64,000 bases of DNA from Synchiropus splendidus (GCF_027744825.2 NC_071342.1:10373501-10437500), one strand, 5' to 3'. Shown: positions 39,405-53,040, counted from the first letter of the stretch. Numbers and translations: made by a program. Notes: generated by a model not told the origin, from the sequence alone.

Positions 39405-39500
39405 AATAGGGCAAAAAAAAAAAATACAATAAAATAAATAAATATATAATAAAAAAATGTATATAATAAATAAAAATAATAATAATATAATAAAAATATT
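39405..39500. repeat. A/T-only low-complexity tract
   Basis: The tract is almost entirely A and T with irregular AATA and TAA units. Just downstream (39630-39725) is degraded GATTAATCACAATTAAT sequence similar to the left part of the hAT element at 27955. Confidence 0.85.
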
Positions 39501-41942
39501 AACAGATTAATCATTATAAACTATTGCAGGGAATATTTTCGCAGCAACAATTCCAGGTGCACAGCATAGATATCATAACCAAAACATCTTTGATGAGAAG
39601 ACTTCAACTTGAGTCGACTTGAATTCGATAATTATGGTGTCTAATATTCCAAAGCGATTAATCACAATTAATTTATGAAAAACCTGTGATTTAATTGATC
39701 AATTTGAATCGAGTCGGGCCTAAAAAAATGTTTATATTTCTATAGAAACTCAAATGAGAAAAAGAAAATAACAACAGAAGAGATTTGCATGAGGAAAATA
39801 AAAATTAACCATAACATAGGGATATTATCACAAGTTACATTTAAAATAGTGTTCTTGACTTTGAAGAATTGTACAATTAACACATGCCCTTAAAATAGAT
39901 TCTAGAAGGAACATAGGTGGCGCTGGACTCTCGTAGGTTTTTTTTGTTATTGTGAGGTGTATTAAGTGACACATTATTTTAGGTCAGACTAACTATACTA
40001 ATACGTTTCCCCAGCTGTAAAAATACTACTGCAAAAACTACAACAACATTGACTTACTTATTCATAAACATTAGCTGCTTGAAGTCGTCCTTCAGCTAAT
40101 GGCTAGCATGACACCACGACGCAGCTGTCGCGCCTCACAACAATGTTGCATTTGTTATTGTTCTTCTGACATTTTTTATTAGAAATGAGCAAACATGTAT
40201 TTTTTTTTTTTAAATTCATCCTTCACACAACACACTGCAAGGAGAATATGTTAACATTTTTTTGGCCACTACTCTCATGCTATTTGACCTGCTAACACGT
40301 GTTAGCGTTGTCACACATTTACTGAATATTGATCAAGTGAGGCTGAGAAGGCATCAATATTTTTGTGCTGAGAAACACTGTATAAATATACTTCAATGTC
40401 AATGATTCCAATATTGCCTGGCGACAGATTTAGGAGCCAGTAGTTGATATAAATATGTATCCATTCACACTTTTTGTTTTATGTAGAACATATTTCTTTC
40501 TAAATTATGTAATCCAGCTCACCACTTGAATAATAAAATAGCTGTAATTATTGCATTATTATGACTAGAAAAGCATTATAGTCATGAATACAAGGAGCGC
40601 AATGCAAAGATTTTCCATTAAAAAATCAAGCCGCATATATGATGCATGTTTGCCACTTATATGATCTATTTTTGAATCCACAAATGAGTAAATTGATTGC
40701 TTGGCTGGAAAGGGGGGATGGGGCTCAGTGCTGAATATTGTAATTGAAAAGATGGATTGCACAAACCATAAATTATGCATCAAACAGTACAATCAATCTA
40801 CAGAAGCACAGAGATATCTATTAGGAAGACTGAGAGAATTCTTTAATCTCATGTGCATGATCCATCCATTTCCACATAATACACTTTTTTGATGCTTTCA
40901 CATGATCTCATCTTTATATTTATAAGCGGTTTTGTTTAACATTCAGCCACACAGTTGGATACAAGCCTCCGTCCAAGTTAAATACTGACATAATCTCCAA
41001 AATCCTAGTGATTCTCACCGTAGATGTGTCCTGTTTAAATATAACCCTCCAGAAATTGTGTCTTGGTTTCCTGTGGAGGTGAACGCACACGGCTGGACGG
41101 ACAGAAAGCTAACACTGTTCTAATGAGTCTGAAGGTTTAAAATTAGCCCTTTAGCATCACACAGGTCTCCGGTTACTCCGCAGAGTCACCCTGCAGACGA
41201 AGGCCATTGTCGGGCGATTAGACTCACACAAAGACTCAGGTGTTGAGTTACTTGAGAAACACGTTGCGCCACTCAAATTTACTTGATGGATTTTTAATGT
41301 CCGGGGACTTTCCATTGATGATAGACGAATATACAGCTGGTAATGCGACCCAGTTACTGGAGGGAAATTAAGACATTGACCCAATTTATTTGCAATAAAT
41401 TTCATTTCAATGGCGCAACAAACCCACTTGCGATTATGTAGACGCATAAATAAGACGTTCATGTTCTCAATGATTCTGACATCCCTTTCACTTATTTGTA
41501 ACAAAATCTAGTCACGACAGCCTATTCTAGTTTATCACAGTAATGTCATAAAGTCTGAGGAGAGCATTTGAACACATAATGTGGTTTTGGCGAATGACGC
41601 TAATGATGTTTTTAATGATGTTTTGCGATATTCCAGAAGCTTTAATGATGACATTACTTTCTTCCCCCTGAATTAAATGCAGTGGAAGTCAAATTAAAAT
41701 GATTTTTATGACTGATGCTCTATATATGAGGGTGCAGCATGATGACAGCTATTATTATTATTATGTTAACAGTTATTTAGGTTTGTTTGGATACAGAATT
41801 GCTCACACATGAACATGCAATGGAACTTTCAGGATTGCTATCTGAGCTTGGATTAGATTTTGGTGCTCTTGTGGACACTTTGAATCCTTTGTCTTTAAGG
41901 GCCCTCAGTGTTATGGCAGCACTGTAACACTACTGCCCCCTG

Positions 41943-42006
41943 AAAATAAAATAAAATAAAATAAAATAAAATAAAATAAAATAAAATAAAATAAAATAAA
42001 ATAAAA
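41943..42006. repeat. (AAAAT)n microsatellite
   Basis: Nearly thirteen perfect pentanucleotide units over 64 bases, intergenic. Copies this uniform are usually polymorphic. Confidence 0.98.
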
Positions 42007-43663
42007 GTTTTTCAGTTTGTTTAGTGGTGTCTATTGTGGAGTGTCTTGTGTCTTATTTCAGGGGTCACAATATCATCACACATTGGAACTGTGTTTAGGT
42101 TTTTGGGCCAGATTTAGCTCCTGGAGTTCGAAGTATTGCCATGCTTTTTTGCTACCATGCTGCATGAAACATATAATAAATACATATGCTAAGTATTTTT
42201 TCCAGTTCCATATTAGTGCAGAAGAGTTGGTCAATCTAATGGGTGGGTTATTAAGTTTCCAAAAGGGCCCACATTATACTCTGTGACTAATGTGTAAATC
42301 CATCGAGCCAAAAGGACAAGAAACAGCGCCTTAATTTCCGTCTCTTAAAAATGGACAGTATATTTATGCCATGTATCAGCTCAAGATATTTGAAAAGTTA
42401 TAATTATTCATTACAATATTTAGTTTTTTTTTCTTAACGTAATGCCCTCCAATATATTTTATTTATTTATTTTACGTTTCAATCTGAAAGAAGGGAACGA
42501 AACTGACCTTGTGAGGGCCGTGTAAATACAAGGAAGGGCTGCATGTGGTCCCCGGGCTTCACTTTGCCCACCCAACATGCAGTAAAAGGATTAGGTTTCT
42601 GTGGTATGTTGGAGCTGGTTTTAAATGAAGGTTCAGTGTCGTAGTACCGCCATGTTGAGCTGCAGTGTAAAGTCTCATCCAATGATAATCAAAACCAGCT
42701 GACTGAGGCAGTCTAAATCCAGCCATGATAATTTAGGAATAAATCATAATCACTCAAACATACATCCATCTCTTCCTAATAGAGCAGAATTGTTTGATAA
42801 CGTCAAGTGAGTCATTTTAATAAGCACATGGCAAACACCATCATGCGGCGGTGCAACGTGAACTCAAGTGTATACAAGGGTTGGCCTCATAAATTCTGTT
42901 GGGTTATTACTGCTGCAGCAAATGTAAATTTGTCTCATAGACGGCAACGGCTCGGCGACGTGAGAAATGCATATACCGCCAACAAAATAGGCTGTTTCAT
43001 TCCCTGACTATCTGCATAAACATCAGCCCTGCACGCACACACTCAGTCACACACACAGAGCGCTTGTTTTATATCTCCACATCTGAAACCAGGATTAGAA
43101 GCATGAATAATGCATTTATGTAAATGTCTGAGGGTATAACTATAAAAGATGAGAGTGATGGAAAAGCCTTTTTTAGTGAGTGATGGATATTTCAATGCGG
43201 ATATGGGGTCAGATTCTTTAAAAAGGAGGAACGCAGCCAATCCTTTAGTTAAAAGGTCACCTGAACATGTGAGGAATACATCAATACGCAATCTGATCTC
43301 AGCGTTTCGATTTGCTCTTTGTGTTTCACACATCAGTCGGGTTATTACGCACTGTGGTCATACTCTCAGTGACTGTGAAGGGGCTGAGGACAGTGAACTC
43401 AGCGTTTACCATCTGTGAAACACATCGGCATCTCCGCCCTCCTGTAAATGGTACATAAATGTCAGCAGATGTGTATGATCCGATGATTCAATGGAGCGTG
43501 TCACCCTACCAGTCAGGCATGTGTCAAACAACTCTAGGTGTGCAACCATTTTAACCAACTGTTGGGTCTGAAAATCAGCAACAAACATGACTCAAGGAAC
43601 TGCAATTGGTCGAAGTGAAATGTTCCTGGACAAGGGTGTCTCAACTCAGTAGCATCACAGGAA

Positions 43664-43825
43664 CTAGTGATGAGGTTTCATGAGACACTGTCCTCATTTT
43701 CAGTCAATCTGATCTTTGGCTTCATGTAGCAATTTCAGTGAAACCGCCTATTATTTTTCAGTGTAGAGCGCCACCTACTGAGCTCAGAAAATTAGTACAC
43801 CGTTTCATGAAGCGTCATCACCAAG
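43664..43825. mobile_element. small MITE, copy 3 (162 bp, best preserved)
   Basis: The left terminus CTAGTGATGAGGTTTCATGA pairs with the right terminus, whose complement begins CTTGGTGATGACGCTTCATG, giving terminal inverted repeats of about 28 bp. The core GAGCGCCACCTACTGAGCTC is nearly a palindrome and is shared with copy 1. There is no open frame. The end structure suggests a hAT-like or other TIR family, but the target duplication could not be fixed. Confidence 0.65.
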
Positions 43826-46477
43826 TATTAATATAAAATATGAACCATGGAGACAGAGGTGGAGAGCCACCATGAAAAAGAAGCCGATCTTCAACACTGG
43901 ACCTCAATCTCCATCCTCCTTCCAGCACTCACTAGCAATGGTCACCATCTTACTTCTGACACCAAGAGGGCAGAATATTGAATAGAATATAGTATACATT
44001 ATTTTTTGCCATTGTTATTTCACAATTATTTTTGACTGTGTCGGCACTAATACTATCGTCCCCTACGCCACGTGACACTGAAGAACCGGTTGTAGTTCCG
44101 TGATCACAGATATCATAGGGCCCTTGCATAGCAAATGCGTCTTTATGGTATACGGACATCATTTTAGACATCAAGGTACATTCATGTGACTCACGCTTCT
44201 TGTTCCCAAGTAGTCGCTGGTTTCCTGCCACCAAAGCGACTTACCCCCACCGCCTCTCAAGTCGCACGTAATAAGTCAGTCTGCTGGGGCCGGGTCTAAG
44301 GTTAGACCGAAGATTTGCAAATTCTGAGTCTATCAGATCTTTCAGAGGAGCAGGAACATGTTATCTTCCATTTAACTTATTCTTGTTGAGGAATTTTCCC
44401 TCTCTGCAAACGTCATGTTAAAGTCTGGACTGTGATTGGTTAATGTGCTGCGAATTGTTGCCAGCATTCATATTTTCCAACTAATGATCGCCTGAAACAG
44501 TGCTTGCCATGTTCTGCGTCGGTGCCCCAAACTAGTCATTTTCCTATTGCAACAGTTCGTTCACATAACACAAGCACACCTCTATATCCACTTTTTGTGT
44601 TGATCAGTCACAGAAATTGGTGTTTTGTGTATAAAACCAACACCCACTAAATCATGGTCACCTGTGTGTCGCGCCAAAGGTATTTTCACCTGTCTGAGAG
44701 ACCAAAGATATTTAATATTAAACATGAGCAGGAAATGATTTCAGCAAATCTAATTTGAATGACCAACTGAAATTGCGCCACAAAAATAGAAGCTTTGAAA
44801 AGTAGTCAACGCTATTTTACATCCCAAATATATTTGTGTTGCTGATTGAATATGGTAAATGAATTTGCCCTTAACAGCATTTTTTGAGCCAGAAACAGCT
44901 TGAGAATTCAACATCCACAGCAGAAGCGGACAGCAAAGTCTGGTGAGTTCAAAGATGAGCTATCACAACAACAAATATTATGACCCAGAAACGCTCCACT
45001 AACTTGAACCAAGACCATTGTGTAACCACGTAAAGCTGCTCTGAAACACTCTCGGTGGGATTTGCAGCGAAAGCCGAGCATTGTAAACTGCATTATTATT
45101 ATTCTGTGTTCATGCGTTTAGGATACATAAATCATCTTTCTCAAGGATGAAGCCAAAGAAGCAGAGCTTACTGACATGAAAGCATTGTGAGCTTTAATAA
45201 CTCATCTCTTTCTAATTTAGCAGTCACTCCTTGTTGCTATGGTGACAGGGGGATATTTTGAGACAAGTAATGACCTATGCAAAACCCACTCACTGTAAAC
45301 TTCACTCAGGCTAAATGAAATCGCCGTCCTCGCCGTGTGTGATACATGATGAGAAGTTAATCCCTCAGCTATGTCGTCTCTTTTTCTCACAGAGCAAATT
45401 AAAGTGGTTAATATCAGCGTAGAACATCTGTAGGCTGTTTACTGCCAGCCAAGCGGGGAGCAGCAGCCAACTCTGCGCCGCATAATAGTCTTTTGTTTAT
45501 ATGACTAATGCAGATTTGTCAGGTTAGGGTCAGGGGAAAAATGCAGAGGGCGGGGGGGGCGATGAATAGCCTCAATGACATGTTTTTAAGGTAACCTGAT
45601 ACGTTTTACACCAAATCCCCATCCGATATCACTTTCTATCTGGAGCCCGCGTCAGAGATTCCACACTGGAAACGCTTTGAAGACACAGATCTGGAGAAAA
45701 TCGTATTTGTCCAATAAGTGCTTGGCCTGTTACAGCTGTCGGTGCTAAGATAGTACGAGTCATGTGTTACCCATTTCAGTCCATTTTCATTGATGCAAAT
45801 GCCTGACATGTGTGACACGGCAGGGCTCGGGTTGGAGACAGTATTTTAACAATGAGTGGCCAGAAAGAAGAGCAACATGAGCATTTAACCACCTGCTTCC
45901 CCCAGCGACCTGCAAAGACAGGTTATATTTAGGGAAACAATCTGCCTGTGGAGACTCTGACATGGCTGGAAAACAGACATCTGCAGTGAAATAAAGCAAA
46001 TAGACAACAAGAGAAAGGAATGCATGAAATGGGTGTGGCCAAACATGATTTTCAACAGCCAATTAAAAAACGTCATATCTTGACAGGCTTGACCTTGTAA
46101 TGATTAAACAGGTTCAGGTCAGTCGACTGCACAGCTACACATTGCTGCAGTGTTCAAGACAAACAAGTACATTTAGGCATGTATTTATTCAAGTAAACGT
46201 AAAAGTTATTAATTTTCAAGCTCTTTTGCTTTGACATATGTGTTTTTATTTAATATTAATGGGTAAATAAATAAATGCAATTCAATACATATCATTATTC
46301 ATGAGTTGTTGATGGTTATTATTAATTATTCAATAACAACTAATAATTGTTATAATAAGGTACTAAAAAATACAGTGAAATGCCATCAAACAATTTCAGT
46401 TTCATTGTTTAAACATATTTTATTATTTCAAGACGATAATACAGGGGTTTTAAAGTAGCAAGTGCACACATGCAGGA

Positions 46478-46530
46478 ATTATTATTATTATTATTATTAT
46501 TATTAATAATAATAATAATATTGTTGTTGT
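46478..46530. repeat. (ATT)n-(AAT)n back-to-back triplets
   Basis: ATT repeats (46478-46504) turn into AAT/ATA repeats (46505-46520) and then TTG repeats (46521-46530). The first two blocks are complementary, so the tract can fold on itself. Confidence 0.95.
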
Positions 46531-46839
46531 CCTTTTGATGTTGTCTCTTAGAGCCTGAAAAATGTTCCGTTCTAGACGAAAAACAGTCACGATAAAAAGT
46601 ACTTCTTATCATATTGGTTGATTGATTGCCTTTATTCATCTCACAATGGAAAAAATGCCACAGCAACGACACGCACACAAACAATACAGTCAACACTGAA
46701 GAAACCACTCTGCATATTATTTCAATTGATTAATTTTGTAATATTAATCAATATCACTCCAGTTCGTACATCTTCGAGTGAGGTGAGCCTGACCCACCGA
46801 CCGGATGAGAGATGCGGTTTCACTCATAGTTGCTCTGTC

Positions 46840-47026
46840 ACTGGTGACCTTTTGTTTGTGATCCACTTAAGTTACATTCTTTTAGGTCAGAATATGTAGT
46901 CTTGCAGGGGGAGGAGGGGTGGCTGATGGACACTTTGACAGTGACAAGGGGGGGGTGAATGAGCTGATCTGGGATTGACCCAGCGACCTCTTTATTACAC
47001 GTCTGCCACTCCACTTGTTAGCCAGA
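46840..47026 (-). mobile_element. tRNA-derived SINE (partial)
   Basis: On the minus strand an A box TGGCTAACAAGTGG (complement of 47011-47024) and a B box GGGTCAATCCC (complement of 46971-46981) are about 30 nt apart, the right spacing for an internal Pol III promoter. The linking GTAATAAAGAGGTCGCTGG also resembles fish tRNA-SINE heads. The downstream body includes GTCAAAGTGTCCATC, similar to the usual GTGTCCTTGGGCAAG-type SINE region. It does not fold as an intact tRNA. The 3' end is indistinct. Confidence 0.5.
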
Positions 47027-47073
47027 TATTTGACACCGTAAATAACGTTTTGGTTTGTTTTCTGTCAGCCATT

Positions 47074-47777
47074 GGGTGCGTTTGGCCAGAACCAGGCGGG
47101 CGCAGCACCGATTGTCGGTACTGGATTGTCATGTTTTCATGGCAATTCAAAAAGATCAAAATTAGAAGCATGCAGTATTCACGTGTGAATAGTGTGTATC
47201 ACTGTTTCCTCACTGTATGATGGAGCGTGAATGAGTGGATGCCGACACAGATGCAAGCAACTGAAATGTGTGTGGCCGCTGCATGTGGGAGGGGTTGCCG
47301 AGTGAGTGACGTCTCTCCAGAAGTGAAGAGGTGCCCGGTGCGTGTCCAGCTCTGAATGTGCGCTTCTGTGCAGTTTGGCTGTGACAAAGTCATAAACCAA
47401 GTAACGCTCTGTCCCAGACTCGCCTCATCCCTGTCCCAGCTCCAGCCCACAACAGGACCTCAAACCCTGGAGTGCGTGCTCGAGTCTCAGAGGTGTCGAG
47501 AGTGAGCACCTCCCCTGTGACACTCGACCACGGTCCAGTGCGGAAACTGGAAAGGTTTTACACCTTTGTTCGAGTTCTGGATTTTCGTTCAAAATCCGAA
47601 GCAAAAAAATGTCTAAATTTTTGTTCGAACTCTGTTCGAATTCCAGGACGTTCGAAAACTGAGGTACCACTGTATTAAAGAATGTGTCTTACAGGTTAAC
47701 TAGGCGTTGCAACAGCCTGGTCTCGCAACCTCTCACCGATCGGTGCAGCGCCCGCCTGGTTCTGCTTGAACGCACCC
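47074..47777. mobile_element. 704-bp element with 39-bp terminal inverted repeats
   Basis: Left arm 47074-47112 and right arm 47739-47777 are inverted copies matching at 34 of 39 positions, beginning GGGTGCGTT and containing CAGAACCAGGCGGGCGC. Inside, 47560-47674 ends ACGTTCGAAAACTGAGGTAC-CACTGTA, the complement of a TACAGTGGTACCTC terminus known from abundant fish DNA transposons, so a second element appears nested. No transposase frame and no convincing target duplication were found. Confidence 0.55.
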
Positions 47778-49489
47778 ACTCTATGACTGAGGTAGGTCCA
47801 AACATGCAAATAAAAGACTTGCTCAGGGGCACAACAGCAGCCGCATGAGAACCCAGTGATAATATATATCTACTGAATACAGTACACTGGTCCTGCATAC
47901 ATGTTGTTTATCTCATGAAACTGATAACAATATGTTTGTTGAGCCTCAGCACTCGATTGAACCAAGGTCACAGGAGCGGGGTTCTAATCCCAGAGGGACC
48001 TGATGTGGGAATCTGATTTATCTGAAGCACTGCAAATAATTACCAGATTCATGTGTTTATTTCTGATTTGTATCTTAATGTTGTGCACTGTGACTAAGTA
48101 ACTGCACTCAATGTACTGAGCAAGTGCTGTGTTGTGATGAGTCAAATTAGAGATTTGCATCACTAATAATAATAATATCACGAAGAACATGTGGTTGGTA
48201 ATGTCTAGATTTAATAATTCCATATAGTTTAAGCCATTTTTTAAAATCTAAAAATCATAATATTTAACCATATTGGTCACAAGTTGCTCGTTTTGAAATA
48301 CACAATAGTAACACTTCCGACCGATGACAATGCCAGTGAAGACAAACCATTTTTCTCAACAGCCATTCTTCTTTGTATTAAAATGTGGTTTATTTTTTTG
48401 CCGAAGCTTGGATCTGGAGCGCCACCTTTTGGAAGATAACTGAAAGTGACCCAGTAGCTGCGATTGACAGGATCAGAGTCGTCTGCAGACTAATGTTGAT
48501 TTTAAAACAATTCTCTGGATGAATTATTGTGACTTTTAGGGAGCTTTCCATTTTATTTTTCTATGCAATTCAATACGAAGGTGTAAAGCCAGCCATTTCC
48601 TTTCATGCTGTCTGTCAAAATTAGCTATAGTGTTACGCCGGCGCAGTGATAAAACAGCTTCCACCGGGGACTCAGAGCAGAGCGATCCCGTCTCCGTCCA
48701 GACAGACGGTCTTGCCGAGTTTGCACAGGGTACAAATGCGTTTTACACAAACGCACAGCAGGGGGCGACAGCGAGACAGATTTGAAACCGGATTGGAACA
48801 AATGAGATTGACATGAAAAATGTAAAATGAAGCTCTAAATTGTGTGCGCTCATGGAAAATACTAATAAAGTAAAGGGTATTCATTGTTTCATTTTATTTT
48901 TATGTCATTGTTAATTAAATTACTTTGTTTATTTTAAAAACGTATTTAAGATCCAAGATCAAGACGTTAGTGAATGAAGTTAATGTGGACATAACAGAGT
49001 TAAATGAAGGTAAATAAACTAGACAAGGCAGTTGGTGAAACTCAAAGACCACTGATATTTCTTCTTACATATTTTCAGTGTCGCACTTATCTTGCTCTTC
49101 CCACTTTGTTACAACTACAACAACAACTAAGAATAAAACTTCCTACCAAAGACATCATCTCAGTTCTTTGTATTTCCACTTCACTTTCAACCATTTCTTA
49201 TAGAACAACCATTTAAAAAATACTAATACTACTGATCTGAACAACAGCAAAAACTCCCCTACTGTATTTTTGTACTTCAACTTCTACTGTAGTCACACAT
49301 GTATACATTTGACGCTTAAATACATTTAAAGTATATATTTAATGATTAAATTATTTGGGATTAATCGTGTCATAAGAAAAAAAAATATAGAATCTAAAAC
49401 TGCTTTTATTCATATTTGGCTCAAAATTCTTTAGTTAATCGAGAGGTACCTAACTCCTGACCTCATTCTTCGAGATCTGTGGTGATCTG

Positions 49490-50010
49490 CTATTATTTTG
49501 GTTTTATTCTGTACTCGCACTTCCGCTCTCAGCTCTTCTTTCTTTGTTTTTCTTTTTTTTCGAGCTTCGCCTTTGGCACACAGTTTGAAGAAATCCTCAA
49601 CCACCTGCTGGAGGCAGCCTTTATACACCACCTTGTTCCAGATTGGTAATGTTTCCAAACTGGTAATATTCCTGATGCTTGTCTTGTTGGTACTTCAAGT
49701 TTGTATTTTTGCCTTGGTGCCTGAGTCTTTGGTTGTGTTTTTTCCTCCCCACCGTGTGTTGTCCTGACAACAATGCGTGTCCTTTTGATTTCCAGATTCA
49801 TGCGCCCTTGGTTCATTGTTAGTTTTCTCCTAGGTTTGTTGGATGCTTTGGATTTTGGACTATTGAGACATTTGGACTCCTGATATTTTGTGATTGTGTT
49901 CTGTGGATTTTGGACTATTTTATTGTATTAAATTACTGAACGATTCCTGCCTCGTTCCCTCAGCATTTTGCGTTTGGGTTCCACCCTTCTCAGTAAACGG
50001 TCACAGGATC
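49490..50010 (+). mobile_element. LTR-like sequence, probable gypsy solo LTR or fragment
   Basis: T-rich sequence with repeated TTTGGACT and GGATTTTGGACTATT words leads to TTGTATTAAATTACTGAA and then CCTCGTTCCCTCAGCATTTTG and GCGTTTGGGTTCCA. This order (TTTGG-rich, AATAAA-like, CATTTGGGTTC) is familiar from the ends of fish gypsy LTRs. Exact borders and a partner LTR were not found. Confidence 0.35.
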
Positions 50011-50969
50011 CTCCCTCCATCCTTCTCTTCCATAATTGAACCGACCCATGCCCGGTCAGTATGACATCATCAACTAATTTGCATATCACGACTCCATGCC
50101 GCCTGTGTATTTGAGTAATATAGAGTAACTAAATTGTAACAAAATAGCGGTTTTATTCACCTAAATTTAGGTTGCTATATATTCTGAAATGCATGATGAT
50201 TCATGATGTTACATGATGTTTGCACTTTTTTAATGCATTGAAGAATTTAAATGTTGAGTACTTCGTAATACGTTCTCTGTACCCTAAATTTATTACCAAA
50301 ATTCCAAAAGTCACCCAGAGGCACTTGGTTAAATCATCTCAATAATGTAGTAATGTATTTCGAAGACAATCGTAAAAGTATATTACATGAAGCATGTTAC
50401 CGTCAAGAGATTTGTAGTGATCTGACATTATTGGTTAGTAACCGGTTGGTTACCGGTTGGACTTGCAGAGGGCACTGTAGGTCACTTTGGAGTGTGACGG
50501 TGCAGAGCCAAGAAGAAACATGTGACAGCGTATGTATACACAGTATGTGAGTGTAACGCCTGAAGAGTGAGTTTCAAGGGCTCTTGGAATGAAGTTCAGA
50601 TTAAACTCTCCCGGTTCAAGAAAAGCCTTGCTTGAGTTACGTCAAGATTGTGTCTCTTTATTTAATAAACATCATTGTGAGGACCTATATCTCTGTGGGC
50701 TGTTTTATTCCCTTGTAAAGCGAGAACAGAAAATAGAGTGAGAACATATGTGCTTTATTTTGCAGCTTGTAATAAGGATCCAGAAGAAGAAATTGTTTCA
50801 AGGTTCCAAGCTGAAAAAAAGAAGTCCAATGAGTCCAAGCTATTTCAAACAAGCGACCTAAGTGACCGTCTAACTTATCGTCCCAAATGCAGTGTTGCAT
50901 TGTTGTTTTTCTTTATTCCAGATATGAGATTGAAACAAGGTTTATTTTTTTCCTGTCAGCATAGGATGC

Positions 50970-51165
50970 TATAAAACAACACGAGCTGCCTCATAATGAG
51001 TTGAACTTAGATCTGTAGCATCTGGCTACACGTCAGTAGGTCTTCTGCTGATCCAGGAGTTGAAGACTCATAATAATACATAGTCACATATTAGACTTCC
51101 AGTGTTTACACAGCACTGTAATGATAACATATTCAACAAATACAGACAGCAATAGCCTTTATTAA
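50970..51165 (-). mobile_element. putative 3' LTR of the deleted gypsy element
   Basis: About 35 bp near 51110-51145 match the sequence at 52988-53025 with a 3-bp indel and a few substitutions. Weaker similarity extends about 60 bp upstream. The rest is too diverged to align by eye, so the borders are estimates. Confidence 0.3.
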
Positions 51166-51299
51166 ATACAGGAAATAAGTAGAAATATATATCAATATAT
51201 TACACTTGTCCCGTTATTATTATTAATAATTCAACAACAACATTCAAATTAACTGAAGTTTAACATTTCCATATTACCAATAAGCATTTTCTCTCATTT

Positions 51300-52850
51300 T
51301 TTCTTTTTCTCCACGGAAGTCTCTCATCCGTATCTTATGCCGTGACACCAAGTTCCTCAACTTTGGTTTTGACTTGTCAAGGTGAATCTTTTGTCTTGTT
51401 TGTCTTGTCAATGGTTTTCTGTAAACTTGGCTTGAGCAAACTAAACCTGGTTCTTAACTGACGTTTGAGAAACAACTCTGCTGGTGTAACTCCAGTCACA
51501 GATTGTGGTGTGCCTCGGTACACCAGCAGGAAGTTAGCCAGTTTTTGCTACAGTGACATTGTAGTTGCTGAGCTTGATCCTCAGGGACACCTAGAGTGTC
51601 TACACTGCCCTCTCTTCAGTTCCACACTGGACGCTGGATGATACGCAACCAATGTTTGTTTGATGCCATTGTTTCTCAAAAACGGCTTAAATTCACCCGC
51701 AGTAAACTGCGGTTCATTATCAGATACTACTTCCTCCGCCAGACCATGAGATCCATAACTGTTCCTGAGAACCTCAATGGTTTTCTGTATTATATGTATT
51801 GCCACTGGGACTACATCAAGCCATTTTGAGTGACTGTCAACTGCCACCACAAGGTTTTGTTGTTTGTCTTTTTCACGAAAGTCTATGTGTATTCTTTGCC
51901 ACACGCAAGTCGGCCACTTCCAGTGGCGTAGTAGTGCGACAGCAGGCAGCATCCTCACAGACTGGCAGGCCTCACAGTTTATGTTTTTTCTATGTCCCTG
52001 TCTAAATTTGGCCACCACATACTGTATAAGACCTGGCCACCGCCTTAAGACTGCAAATACCTGGATGCTATTGAGCAAAAATGACATTTTTCATTTTTAA
52101 ATCTGCGTGTCTGCACAGGATGCAGTTTTTTCCCCTTGTTGTTGTTTCTGATCATTTTTCTCTAATGACTCGGGGTTCACAGGTCCCTTTGATCCTTTTT
52201 TCGTGTACTTTTATCTTTCTCCTGATGCACCTTATTCACAGTCCCTGTCATTTTAAACTTTCCAGCAAAATCCTGTGCTTTGTGTGCAACTGTTTCCATA
52301 ACCACTGCAATCGCACACGCCTCCTGAAACACCTGACCTTCTCTTGACAACAGCCTCTTTTGTGCCTCCTACCTGTTCAGTCTGCTTACAAACTGGTCAC
52401 GGAGAGCATCATTGAAGAGTGTGTGGCCAAATAACAATGCGTTGATAGTTGTTTTAACGCCACAATATAGTCCGCAATTGACTCACCCTCGCTTTGGTTC
52501 CATTTTTGAAAACCGAAATTTTCAACAATTACGATGGCCTTGCACTTATAGGTCTCACTCTGTCTTTCACACAACTGCCAGTACGTTTTGTTGCTTGGTT
52601 TATCTGGGCTTGTCAATTTTTTCAGAAGTCTGTAAGCATCCGCACTGATCACCAACAGGAACACGCTGACCTTTTTAGCATCCACCATCATCCACATGTC
52701 CAGTCGCTCTAAATAAGATTCAAAATCTTCTGGTTTCTTTCAGTATTCACTGATCATTCGACTAGCTGCGTTAGCTATGGCGCTAACTACTTCTTTCAGG
52801 AGATGCTCAGGGATGGTTTGTCATGAGAGCCATCCCATCCTCGTCGCGAC
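51300..52850 (-). mobile_element. Ty3/gypsy retrotransposon, internally deleted (gag joined to integrase)
   Basis: Reading leftward on the minus strand, a gag domain spans about 52740-52120. Blocks include GESIADYIVALKQLSTHC, ALRDQFV and a single remaining CHFC of the zinc knuckle. An integrase follows (52040-51300) with CEACQSV, HWKWPTCVWQRIHIDF, VVAVDSHSKWLDV, EEVVSDNEPQFTAGEF and a C-terminal FLLVYRGTP and LRTRFSLLKPS. Protease, reverse transcriptase and RNase H are absent between them. Several stops and frameshifts are present, so it is inactive. The primer-site-like GTCGCGACGAGGATGGG at 52834-52850 abuts the upstream LTR. The blocks resemble the K02A2.6-like gypsy group. Confidence 0.85.
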
Positions 52851-53040
52851 TGTAATATCTTCGGGTTCCGTTTTACTGGCTCTTATCCGAAAGAGACCGA
52901 ATATTATGTGGATAATACTTGCACATTTTATTCTAGCGTAACTCTAATGCCACCATGCATGTACCTTACGTACGCAACGACACAATTATACAGCACCGTA
53001 ATAACATATTCAACATATACGTACGCACAGAAATAGGCCC
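52851..53040 (-). mobile_element. putative 5' LTR of the deleted gypsy element
   Basis: The plus-strand sequence starts TGTAATATC directly at the primer-site-like junction. Its distal part ACAGCACCGTAATAACATAT (from about 52990) is matched by ACAGCACTGTAATGATAACA near 51110, consistent with a diverged LTR pair. The outer border is uncertain. Confidence 0.4.

Noticed and set aside
47980..47991. GGTTCTAATCCC as the B box of a tRNA or SINE
   Set aside because: No matching A box or cloverleaf was found upstream at the right distance.
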